Source: Anaerolineae bacterium CG2_30_57_67
GTDB lineage: Bacteria > Chloroflexota > Anaerolineae > Anaerolineales > Villigracilaceae
Direction: 5' to 3'
Assembly: GCA_001872455.1 (NCBI GenBank)
Contig: MNXJ01000001.1
Coordinates: forward strand, 1-52,132
DNA: 52,132 bases
A program made the translations under genes and the position numbers. Below, one piece after another: positions 7,911 to 15,644 of this stretch. Every line of letters begins with the position of its first letter. Positions within the stretch are counted from its first letter, which is position 1. Below the pieces are notes generated by a model. That model had not been told where the DNA came from and ran no database searches. It was given only the letters and a program-made list of their open reading frames with translations.

Positions 7911-9542
7911 ATGGCCGCGAAACAACTCGTTTTCACTGAAGAAGCCCGCCGCAAACTAAAAAACGGCATGGATATGGTTGCCAATGCTGTCGGCACCACT
8001 CTCGGCCCCAAAGGCCGTAACGTAGCCATTGACCGTAAATTTGGCTCCCCCACCATCACTCACGATGGCGTCTCAGTTGCCAAAGAAATCGAACTCGAAG
8101 ATCCGTTTGAAAACATGGGCGCGCAACTTCTCAAAGAGGCCGCTCAGAAAACTAACGACATCGCCGGTGATGGCACCACCACCAGCACCGTCTTGGCGCA
8201 CGCCATCGTCACCGAAGGCCTCAAGGCTCTGGCCGCCAGCTATAACCCGATGATGCTCAAACACGGCATCGAAAAATCTACCGACGCCATCGTGGCGGAA
8301 CTGCGCAAGATGGCCGTTGCCATTGAGACCAAGGAAGAGATCGCCTCGGTTGCCACCAACTCCGCTGCTGATGCCGAAATTGGCGGGCTGATTGCCGACG
8401 TGATGGCCAAAGTTGGCAAAGACGGCGTCATCACCGTCGAAGAATCCAAATCCATGCAGTTTGAGACTGAATTTGTTGAAGGTATGCAGTTTGACCGCGG
8501 CTACATCTCGGCCTACTTCATCACCGACACCGAACACATGGAAGCAGTCATTTCTGAACCCTACGTCCTCATCAACGAAAAGAAAATCTCCGCCGCGCAA
8601 GACATTGTTCCCCTGCTCGAAAAACTTGTTCAGCTCGGCAAGCGCGAACTGGTCATCATCGCCGAGGACATTGACGGCGAAGCCCTGGCAACACTCGTGC
8701 TGAATAAACTGCGCGGTATGCTCAATGTTCTGGCGATTAAAGCCCCCGGCTTCGGCGACCGCCGCAAGGCCATGTTGCAAGATATCGCCATTCTCACCGG
8801 CGGCACCGTCATCAGCGAAGAAACTGGCCGCAAACTCGAAACCGCCACGATTGCAGACCTGGGACGCGCCGACAAAGTCTCTGCCGATAAAGATAACACC
8901 ACCATCATCGGCGGCAAGGGCGACGAAGCTCTGATTAAGGGGCGTGTTGACCAGATTCGGATCGAAATCGAGAAAAGCACCAGCGATTACGATAAGGAAA
9001 AACTTCAGGAACGCGTTGCTAAACTGGCTGGTGGCGTTGCCATCATCCGCGTTGGCGCGGCGACTGAGACCGAGCTGAAGGAAAAGAAGCACCGCGTCGA
9101 AGACGCCCTCTCCGCCGCGCGCGCCGCTGTCGAAGAAGGCATCGTAGCCGGTGGCGAAATCTCGCTCATCAACGCTGCATCCGCCCTCGATGGACTCAAG
9201 ATGGACTCCGATGACGCTCAAATTGGTGTCAGCATCGTCCGCAAAGCGCTCGAAGCCCCCATCCGCAGACTGGCTTCCAATGCCGGGCAAGACGGCTCTG
9301 TCATCATTGACAGCGTCCGCCGCACAGCAATCGCCAAGAAGAACAAAAACATTGGCTACAACGTTCTCACCGGCGAATTCACCGACATGATCAAGGCTGG
9401 CGTTATTGACCCGGTCAAGGTTGTGCGCGGAGCGCTTGAAAACGCCGCTTCCATCGCCGCCATGATGCTGACGACTGAAGTCCTCATCACCGATGTGCCG
9501 GAGAAGGACAAACCCGCCGCTCCGCAAATGCCGGAATACTAA
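7911..9542 (+). CDS. groEL: Chaperonin GroEL
   Basis: A 543-residue Hsp60 subunit that folds proteins in an ATP-driven double ring with GroES. The ATP-binding [15 protein letters not shown] segment, the [14 protein letters not shown] apical segment and the conserved start [16 protein letters not shown] are present. The C-terminus ends [10 protein letters not shown] and lacks the Gly-Gly-Met repeat tail found on most GroELs. A strong ribosome-binding site (GGAGG) precedes the ATG. It forms a bicistronic operon with groES under CIRCE control. Confidence 0.97.
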   Translation: MAAKQLVFTEEARRKLKNGMDMVANAVGTTLGPKGRNVAIDRKFGSPTITHDGVSVAKEIELEDPFENMGAQLLKEAAQKTNDIAGDGTTTSTVLAHAIVTEGLKALAASYNPMMLKHGIEKSTDAIVAELRKMAVAIETKEEIASVATNSAADAEIGGLIADVMAKVGKDGVITVEESKSMQFETEFVEGMQFDRGYISAYFITDTEHMEAVISEPYVLINEKKISAAQDIVPLLEKLVQLGKRELVIIAEDIDGEALATLVLNKLRGMLNVLAIKAPGFGDRRKAMLQDIAILTGGTVISEETGRKLETATIADLGRADKVSADKDNTTIIGGKGDEALIKGRVDQIRIEIEKSTSDYDKEKLQERVAKLAGGVAIIRVGAATETELKEKKHRVEDALSAARAAVEEGIVAGGEISLINAASALDGLKMDSDDAQIGVSIVRKALEAPIRRLASNAGQDGSVIIDSVRRTAIAKKNKNIGYNVLTGEFTDMIKAGVIDPVKVVRGALENAASIAAMMLTTEVLITDVPEKDKPAAPQMPEY

Positions 9543-9555
9543 GATTCAAGTGATT

Positions 9556-9592
9556 AAAAAAAGCGCTGGCTTGCAAGCCAGCGCTTTTTTTT
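9556..9592 (+). terminator. Intrinsic terminator after groEL
   Basis: Stem GCGCTGGCTT/AAGCCAGCGC (9563-9584), preceded by an A-run and followed by eight T. Confidence 0.95.
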
Positions 9593-9864
9593 GTTGGGGA
9601 AAACTTTCAATCTTTGTCTTTCGACCACATTGCTTGGCATTCTATGCCAAGTTCGATTAAAATATCCCTTTTGTTTTGTAAATTTCTCGTAGCTGTTCAG
9701 CTAGGGCGTTTTTTTACCGTTTTCGGCGGGCTGCCCTTTTATGCACTGATGCAGGGATTTATCCCACCGATGCATGGTTAGAGACAAGATGGCTGAACAA
9801 TTATAATTTCTCTTTCTTAATGTTTATAGCACCAAAGGTTATATAAAGCAGGAGGCAGCTTGAA

Positions 9865-11442
9865 ATGGCTGGGACCGCTCACCGTGTATTTTTGATTTTG
9901 ATGACTATCGCTTTTTTAGCGCCGGTTGCTCCCCCAAATCTGCCGCTTCCTGGGCGCGACGAGGGCGTTTTTCTGTATGTGGGTCAACAAATTAACGCCG
10001 GGCAAATTCCGTATCGTGATGTTTGGGACCATAAGGGCCCGTTAATTTATTACATCAATGCGCTGGGGCTGGCGCTCACCGGATCGGTTTGGGGCGTGTG
10101 GCTGTTGGAAGTCGCTTTTTTGTTGGCTGGCAGTTGGCTGGCTTACGCTACGTTGAAAAAACTCTTTGGCGCGCCGATTGCGTTTGCCAGTTCAGTTTGT
10201 TGGCTGGCTGGTTTGCAAATAACGCTGGACGGTGGCAACACCATCGAAGAATTTGCGCTTTTGTTTGAGTTTTTGGCTCTTTATTTGTTTTTTCGTGTCG
10301 CTGCGGAAACCCGTCATTTTTGGAACGAGTTTTTCATTGGCGTTTGCGCCGCGTTGGCGTTTGCGCTACGTCCGAATAACATTGGCATTTACCTGGCGAT
10401 TGGCTCTTTTTTTCTACTGATAATTGTTTTCTCCAAAGCGGAGCGCTCACATGCCGCGCGGCAGTTGCTTGGCATGGCGCTGGGGTGTATTGGCGTTCTG
10501 ACGGCATTGGGCCTGTATTTCATTTGGCAAAACGCATTTGCGCAGCTATACGATGCCCTGTTTGTGTATAACTACTATTATTCCCGGCAAGTGCTGGCGC
10601 GCAAGGCCGCCCTGAAAATTTTCAACAGCCTGGTGTACGGGTTACAACGCTTGCAATTTTTACCCATTTTAGGCGCGGCAGGCATCCTGAACGCGGGCGG
10701 CTATCTCGCATTAAACCGAACGTTTACCAACCCGCGCGCTCGTCTGGCGTTGTTGCTGGCGTTGGCAGTTCCCATGCAACTGATTCTGGCGGTCATGTCG
10801 GGTCGGCAATATTTGCATTACTATGCCGCCTGGCTTTCTGTGCTGGCATTTTTAATTGGTTTCTTGCTCTTTGGTATCCAGCTATTGATTGAAAGAGCCT
10901 TTCAGCCAGGCAAGGTTGTAGCCAGAGTGAACATTGTGTTGATTTATGGATTTGCGCTTTGGACAGGATTTTCGCCCGCAGTGCGCGTTGCGCCTACGTT
11001 ACAGCATCTGGTAGTTTTTTTGCAGACCGAAAAAGCGCTGACCGCGCCAGATGTTTCCGCCACTGAACTGGCCCCGTATCTGGAATATGTTACGCGCGAG
11101 ATAGATGTATCCAGACCGGTGCTGATTTGGAACAACCTGGCAATTGTAAATTTTCTCTCTGGCAGAAGAGCGCCAGGACGATTTGTGTACACCTACGCGC
11201 TGAATACGCCTGGCTATCTGACTCCCGCTTTGGCAGATGAATTTCTCGCTGCCCTGAAAAGTCAAAAACCCGTTATTCTTGACGCTACGTCAACAGATTC
11301 GTCCATGAGCGGCATTGACTCGTTGGCCTGGAAAAAACAGCCGCTTACGCAAAAAATAATTCTTTACATCGAAGAACACTACCAGCACGTGACCGATATT
11401 GGCCCGGCACGTTGGCCGGTATGGGTGTTCAAGGGAGAATAG
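9865..11442 (+). CDS. GT39/PMT-type membrane glycosyltransferase
   Basis: A 525-residue polytopic membrane protein, probably transferring a sugar from a polyprenyl-phosphate donor on the outer face of the membrane. The first external loop has the GT-C signature: RDEGVFLYVGQQINAGQIPY at residues 31-50 (Asp32-Glu33 as likely catalytic acids), followed by DVWDHKGP. About ten hydrophobic helices follow and a C-terminal soluble part of about 130 residues (from about residue 385). AGGAGG precedes the ATG. A TATAAT box at 9802-9807 may be its -10. It stands apart from the larger glycan cluster at 27-40 kb. Acceptor and sugar are unknown. Confidence 0.8.
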   Translation: MAGTAHRVFLILMTIAFLAPVAPPNLPLPGRDEGVFLYVGQQINAGQIPYRDVWDHKGPLIYYINALGLALTGSVWGVWLLEVAFLLAGSWLAYATLKKLFGAPIAFASSVCWLAGLQITLDGGNTIEEFALLFEFLALYLFFRVAAETRHFWNEFFIGVCAALAFALRPNNIGIYLAIGSFFLLIIVFSKAERSHAARQLLGMALGCIGVLTALGLYFIWQNAFAQLYDALFVYNYYYSRQVLARKAALKIFNSLVYGLQRLQFLPILGAAGILNAGGYLALNRTFTNPRARLALLLALAVPMQLILAVMSGRQYLHYYAAWLSVLAFLIGFLLFGIQLLIERAFQPGKVVARVNIVLIYGFALWTGFSPAVRVAPTLQHLVVFLQTEKALTAPDVSATELAPYLEYVTREIDVSRPVLIWNNLAIVNFLSGRRAPGRFVYTYALNTPGYLTPALADEFLAALKSQKPVILDATSTDSSMSGIDSLAWKKQPLTQKIILYIEEHYQHVTDIGPARWPVWVFKGE

Positions 11443-11444
11443 CT

Positions 11445-11709
11445 ATGAAAACCCTGCCAGTGGGCGCTTCATTCAAGCCGACATCTTCCGCCCCCGGGTG
11501 GGATGGAGCGCATCTTCCTGCAGGCGCGTGAATTTACGCCCAGCCTCGATGCGCTGGTCAATAACGCCGCGTACCAGGTGGCGAAGCCGCTACTGGAAAC
11601 CAGCGTGGAAGAATGGGATGCGGTCATGGCCTCCAATTGCGCTTGGTTTTTTTATGGTGAAACTGACGCACCCGCTTTTGAGGAGGCGGGCGGCGGCAGG
11701 GAAATCTAA
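11445..11709 (+). pseudogene. Remnant of a short-chain dehydrogenase (SDR) gene
   Basis: Pieces of an SDR fold survive in two frames. GRFIQADIF (from about 11468) matches the end of the third strand, and the frame at 11503 gives FTPSLDALVNNAAYQVAKPL with LETSVEEWDAVMASN, which is the NNAG-motif region of SDRs. The nucleotide-binding TGxxxGIG part and the catalytic Tyr-x3-Lys part are missing, and a stop follows AGGGREI. This is a decayed internal fragment with at least one frameshift. An ATG at 11445 with a GGGAG in front may be an old start. Confidence 0.7.
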
Positions 11710-11761
11710 AATTTTTAAATTTTGGCTACGTTCCCTTTGAAAAACCAAAGGACCGGATGGT

Positions 11762-13828
11762 TTACGGGGTGGCCGTTGGAGAGGGGGTATCTGTTGGCGG
11801 GATGATGGGGGTATTGGTCGGGATGGCAGTTGGCGGACCCGTCGGCGAGGGCGTCGCTGTCGCAGGGATGGGCGTAGCGGTAGCGGCGAGGGGGCGCACG
11901 ATGCGTGGCGCAACCCATACTGCTCGATCACTGCTGGAAGCGCCCGCTGAAAGCACCGTCAGAATGAATTTGACATTTTGACCGGCCAGCGAACTCAGGT
12001 CAATATCCGTGTTATAAACCAGGCCTTCGTAGCGCTCGTTGAAAACCCACAGGATTTGCACCGGGCTGGAGCCGATTTGATATTCCAAACGATAGGTGAC
12101 GTAGCAGGCGGTTGCGCCATATTCGCAGCCCAAAGTTGCCAAAAAGTGGTCGCCTGTTTGCACGCTGAAGGCCGGGTAAATGCCCTGAATGTAGGTATTC
12201 GTGCCAGATTGGGGAAACGTCAGCAGGCTGGCGCGGCCATCGGTGACGCCGCTCTCCAGATGGGCATTGCCCATGACCAAGACGAATCCGCGTGCGTCGT
12301 TATCAGCGCCGGGGCAGGGTAAAACGCCTGCACCGCTGACCCATTGCGCCGCGCAGGCAGTGCTGACGAAGTCATAGGCCGTGCCGGGGGCAGGTGTCAC
12401 CGTCAGAACGAGGGTGGGCGTAGGCGTCAGGCTGGCGAGGCTGCTGACTTGAATATCCACCCAGAAGGGTTTGTTATAGCCCGCGCCAATGCCAAAAATT
12501 TGTCCGGTGGCGTTTTTGAGAATCCAGTAGCCACGGTAGGTTCCGTTGCTGGCAGGTGAAGTCAGGTTGGCGCTTAAGTCCACCATCTGACCGGGCGCAA
12601 CAGAGCCTGGGAAGGCGGTCACATCGGGACCGTTCATCTTGTCGCCGCTCTGGAAGACCAGGCTGTAGGATGCGTTCCAGGTGCAAGTTCCCACGTTTTT
12701 AATCCGCCAGGTTTTTAAGAAAGCCGTTGAGGGTGGATAGTTTGTGCCATCCGGCACGGTTACGTCGGCGACAAAACTGGCGCGGTCACAGCTGGTATTG
12801 GGTGTGGGGGTTACGGTTACCGTTCCCGGCGTGGATGTGACCGTTGGCGTCACCGGCGTTACCGTCACGCTGGGACCCACGCGGGCGATGCGTGGGCTGG
12901 CCCACAACGCGCGGTCGCCGCTGGCTGAACCAGCCGCGCCGACCCATAAAATAAATTTAACATTGTTGCCCGCTAGCGAACTCAAATTTATGTTGGCAAA
13001 ATAGGTGTAGCCTTCGTAACGTTCATTGAAAGACCAGAGAATTTGTGGGGTGGCCGTGCCAATTTGGTACATCAGCCGGAAATTGACGTAGCATGACGTT
13101 GCGCCGTATTCGCACCCCACAACCGCCTGGAAGCGGTCGCCAGCTTGCACAGTGTAAGCCGGGTAAACACCTTGAATGTAACCGTTATTGACATTTTGCG
13201 GCGCAGTCAACAAACCGGGAACGCTATCCGTAAAGCCAGTTTCCAGCCTGGGAGTGTTCAATTTCAGCACATAACCGCGCGCGTCGCCATCTGTGCCAGG
13301 GAAAGAGAGTGTGCCGGCGCCACTTGACCACTGCGCGGCGGCAACGTTGGCAGCGAAATCGTATGTAGCGCTGGGCGCGCCGCTGGAGACTTTAATCTCC
13401 ACCCAGAAAGATTTATTGGCGTTGGAGCCGATGCCGAACAATACCCCGCTGGCGTTTTTCAACTGCCAGTAGCCGCGATATGTGCCTTGCGCCGCTGGAG
13501 CCGTCATGGTTGCTGAAACATCCACCGTTTGGCCGGGTGCAACGGCCTGGGGTAACGCGACCAGTGCCGGGGCAGAGAGTTGCTCGCCGCTGACAAAGGC
13601 CAGGTTGTAGCCTGCACCCCACGTGCACGAACCAATATTTTTTAGCCGCCAGGTTTTGACAAACGAAACCCCTGGCTGAAAGGCCATTCCATCTGGGACA
13701 CTGACATCGGCGATAAACTGCGCCCAGTTACAAACTGTCGTGGTCTGAGGTGCGGCGCTAACCGGCGCAAGTGGCAAAAGTAACATCGTCAATATCAGCG
13801 CCACAGTTAGTAAATAGGTTTTTTTCAT
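11762..13828 (-). CDS. Secreted protein with two NBR1-Ig-like units and a Thr/Pro-rich tail
   Basis: A 688-residue exported protein. A signal peptide (MKKTYLLTVALILTMLLLPL, cut near VSA-AP) is followed by a tandem duplication of one two-domain unit. Each unit starts with an NBR1-Ig-like domain (SFVKTWRLKNIGSCTW at about residue 58, AFLKTWRIKNVGTCTW in the second) ending GTYRGYW...GIG...FWV. Each then has a domain of about 160 residues of unknown family (ARGYVLKLNTPRLETG / ARGFVLVMGNAHLESG; ILWSFNERYEG / ILWVFNERYEG). Thr-Pro-Val linkers separate the units, and the protein ends in a Thr/Pro tail of about 45 residues. The start at 13828 is chosen because AGGAG lies 7 bases from it; the ATG 6 bases upstream is too close. 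Likely a surface or matrix protein binding glycan or protein; the role is unknown. Confidence 0.85.
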   Translation of the reverse strand: MKKTYLLTVALILTMLLLPLAPVSAAPQTTTVCNWAQFIADVSVPDGMAFQPGVSFVKTWRLKNIGSCTWGAGYNLAFVSGEQLSAPALVALPQAVAPGQTVDVSATMTAPAAQGTYRGYWQLKNASGVLFGIGSNANKSFWVEIKVSSGAPSATYDFAANVAAAQWSSGAGTLSFPGTDGDARGYVLKLNTPRLETGFTDSVPGLLTAPQNVNNGYIQGVYPAYTVQAGDRFQAVVGCEYGATSCYVNFRLMYQIGTATPQILWSFNERYEGYTYFANINLSSLAGNNVKFILWVGAAGSASGDRALWASPRIARVGPSVTVTPVTPTVTSTPGTVTVTPTPNTSCDRASFVADVTVPDGTNYPPSTAFLKTWRIKNVGTCTWNASYSLVFQSGDKMNGPDVTAFPGSVAPGQMVDLSANLTSPASNGTYRGYWILKNATGQIFGIGAGYNKPFWVDIQVSSLASLTPTPTLVLTVTPAPGTAYDFVSTACAAQWVSGAGVLPCPGADNDARGFVLVMGNAHLESGVTDGRASLLTFPQSGTNTYIQGIYPAFSVQTGDHFLATLGCEYGATACYVTYRLEYQIGSSPVQILWVFNERYEGLVYNTDIDLSSLAGQNVKFILTVLSAGASSSDRAVWVAPRIVRPLAATATPIPATATPSPTGPPTAIPTNTPIIPPTDTPSPTATP

Positions 13829-14028
13829 TGTCATTCTCCTGAATAAAAGACAGCAATCATCCTAAAGTGCCGGACGGTAAGCGCGTACAATTCGTTCCGA
13901 CAGAATATTGCAAAAGCATTTCATCTCGCACTTATTGTATAACAAATTGCGTTACACGAAAATCGCAGAACCGTTGCGATGTAGCAAACATTTAACGCTT
14001 GTTCTATAATTTATGCTATACTTTTAAT

Positions 14029-14268
14029 GTGGTTTACTCTTCCCGCCCCTACTGGTTTGCTTGGACGCAAGCCTTGCAGGAAAAAGGGTTTAAACAAAGC
14101 GTCGCATGGCTTTTAGATGTTGCCGGCCCCCTGAACCTGTTGGGAGCGCAAGCGCTTTATATCGCCAGCCCATTGTTTGACCAGCGCGCCAGCCTTTGTG
14201 CGCTTGCTTCGTTGCTCGAAAATGAGCAAGACACCCAAGCCTTTTTAGAACTTTTGCGAGGAAATTAA
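14029..14268 (+). CDS. 79-aa protein heading the DUF6754/MutL operon
   Basis: A short, mostly helical protein starting at GTG 14029 (VVYSSRPYWFAWTQALQEKG), with GFKQSVAWLLDVAGPLNLLG in the middle and a charged C-terminal part (LLENEQDTQAFLELLRGN). The central helix is amphipathic, so a peripheral membrane or protein contact is possible; no classic membrane segment is present. Its stop lies 2 bases before the next start, so it belongs to the operon that follows. An upstream TTG at 13999 would add ten residues. No named family is recognised; its place at the head of the operon is the best clue. Confidence 0.6.
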   Translation: MVYSSRPYWFAWTQALQEKGFKQSVAWLLDVAGPLNLLGAQALYIASPLFDQRASLCALASLLENEQDTQAFLELLRGN

Positions 14269-14270
14269 CT

Positions 14271-15017
14271 GTGGAATCGCTCCATTGGCTTGCCCTCGGC
14301 ATCGTCGTCCTGACCAGTATCGGCATTGTCATCGCCGCCCTGCTGGTTGGCCGCAAACCCCCTACGTTTCGAGATATTCCCGCTTTCCGGCAAATTCGTC
14401 GCGCGGTCAGCATGGTTGTTGAAGATGGCAGCCGTCTGCACATCTCGCTGGGGCGCGGCAGCTTGTTGACCCCTTTTGGCGCTTCGGCATTGGCGGGCTT
14501 GAGCATGTTGCGCCAACTGGGCGAAACCACATCCCTTAGCGACCGGCCCTCCATTGCCACCAGCGGCGACGGCGTCGTCAACCTGGCGGCGCAGGATACG
14601 CTCCGTTCTGCACACGAAGCCCTACGCATCTCCAAACCTTTTGATATCAACCGCGGGCAGCTTACCGGCCTGACGCCCTTCTCCTATGCCGCCGGAGCAT
14701 TGCCCATTATGCGCGATAATCAAATTTCCACCAACGTACTGATTGGCAACTATGGCATTGAAATTGCCTTGATGACGGAAGCCGCTGAGCGCGAAGGCTC
14801 GGCGGTCGTCGCTGCCAGTGACAACTTGCCTGCTCAGGCTGTGCTATATGCCACCACTCCCGGCACACTCATCGGCGAAGAACTCTTCGCCGCCGGAGCC
14901 TACAACCAGGCTGGGAATTTCCACATCGCCAGCCTGTTGGCGCAAGATGTACTGCGCTGGCTGGTCATCCTTGCACTGCTGGCTGGCGCAATTCTCAAGG
15001 CGCTGGGAGTGTTCTAA
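14271..15017 (+). CDS. DUF6754-type membrane protein
   Basis: A 248-residue protein starting at GTG 14271. It has one N-terminal membrane helix (about 5-27), a large soluble domain, and a C-terminal helix (about 227-246). The soluble part includes VEDGSRLHISLGRGSLLTPF, STNVLIGNYGIEIALMTEAA and SAVVAASDNLPAQAVLYATT, a pattern I associate with DUF6754 of Chloroflexota. The domain has a regular alpha/beta look, but I cannot assign a reaction. Gene order puts it 2 bases after the 79-aa protein and next to the polytopic protein at 15018 (stop and start are adjacent), so these are co-translated. Confidence 0.75.
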   Translation: MESLHWLALGIVVLTSIGIVIAALLVGRKPPTFRDIPAFRQIRRAVSMVVEDGSRLHISLGRGSLLTPFGASALAGLSMLRQLGETTSLSDRPSIATSGDGVVNLAAQDTLRSAHEALRISKPFDINRGQLTGLTPFSYAAGALPIMRDNQISTNVLIGNYGIEIALMTEAAEREGSAVVAASDNLPAQAVLYATTPGTLIGEELFAAGAYNQAGNFHIASLLAQDVLRWLVILALLAGAILKALGVF

Positions 15018-15644
15018 ATGAATCGCATTGCCTCCGCCGGTTTTGCCGTACTTGCCATTGCCACAGGCATCCTCATTTTGCTTGGCTACTTCATCAACGT
15101 CCCTGCCGTTGCCGATTTTCGTCTGATTTTGCTGGAGTGGGCGGTCATCCTGGCCGGAGTGGCCGCACTGGTTGGCGTTGGTAATCTTTTTTCGGTACAT
15201 TTGCAGCGGGTGCGTCAGCGCGTGAAAGGCTCAACCTATAGCTTGCTTTTGCTGGTTTCTTTGCTGATTTCCCTCTTTCTGGGCGTTACGCCAGGGCTGG
15301 AAGCTGCTCAACACATCATGCTCAACGCCATCATGATTCCCATCGAAATTAGTCTGATGGCTTTGCTGGCCGTCAGCCTGACTTACGCTGGTATCCGGCT
15401 TTTGCGCCACCGCCCGACCCCGATTGCAATTTTGTTCATTGTTACAGTCTTGCTGGTCTTGCTGGGCACTGGCGCATGGCCGCTTATCGGCCAACTGTCA
15501 GTGTTTAGTGATTTGCGCGCCATTGTTGCCCAAGTCCTGGCGGCAGGCGGCGCGCGCGGCATTCTCATCGGCGTCGCTCTTGGAACACTCACCACCGGCC
15601 TGCGCGTTCTGCTTGGCGCAGATCGGCCTTACGGAGGCAAATAA
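15018..15644 (+). CDS. Polytopic membrane protein of the MutL operon
   Basis: A 208-residue integral membrane protein with about six hydrophobic helices, starting MNRIASAGFAVLAIATGILI. The short loops are basic on the predicted inner side (HLQRVRQRVKG, RLLRHRPTP). The last segment ends AGGARGILIGVALGTLTTGL. No transporter or enzyme signature is visible. Its stop overlaps the ATG of the zinc-ribbon protein that follows (TAATG). Its role is probably as a membrane platform for the neighbouring soluble parts; this is inference from operon structure. Confidence 0.75.
   Translation: MNRIASAGFAVLAIATGILILLGYFINVPAVADFRLILLEWAVILAGVAALVGVGNLFSVHLQRVRQRVKGSTYSLLLLVSLLISLFLGVTPGLEAAQHIMLNAIMIPIEISLMALLAVSLTYAGIRLLRHRPTPIAILFIVTVLLVLLGTGAWPLIGQLSVFSDLRAIVAQVLAAGGARGILIGVALGTLTTGLRVLLGADRPYGGK

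Noticed and set aside
8073-9527. 484-codon open frame antisense to groEL
   Set aside because: It is a shadow of the groEL codon pattern; the protein has no family character and no ribosome-binding site.
9593-9864. Possible riboswitch in front of the GT39 gene
   Set aside because: Only short hairpins (CTTGGCAT/ATGCCAAG and TAGCTG/CAGCTA) are visible and none matches a known riboswitch core.
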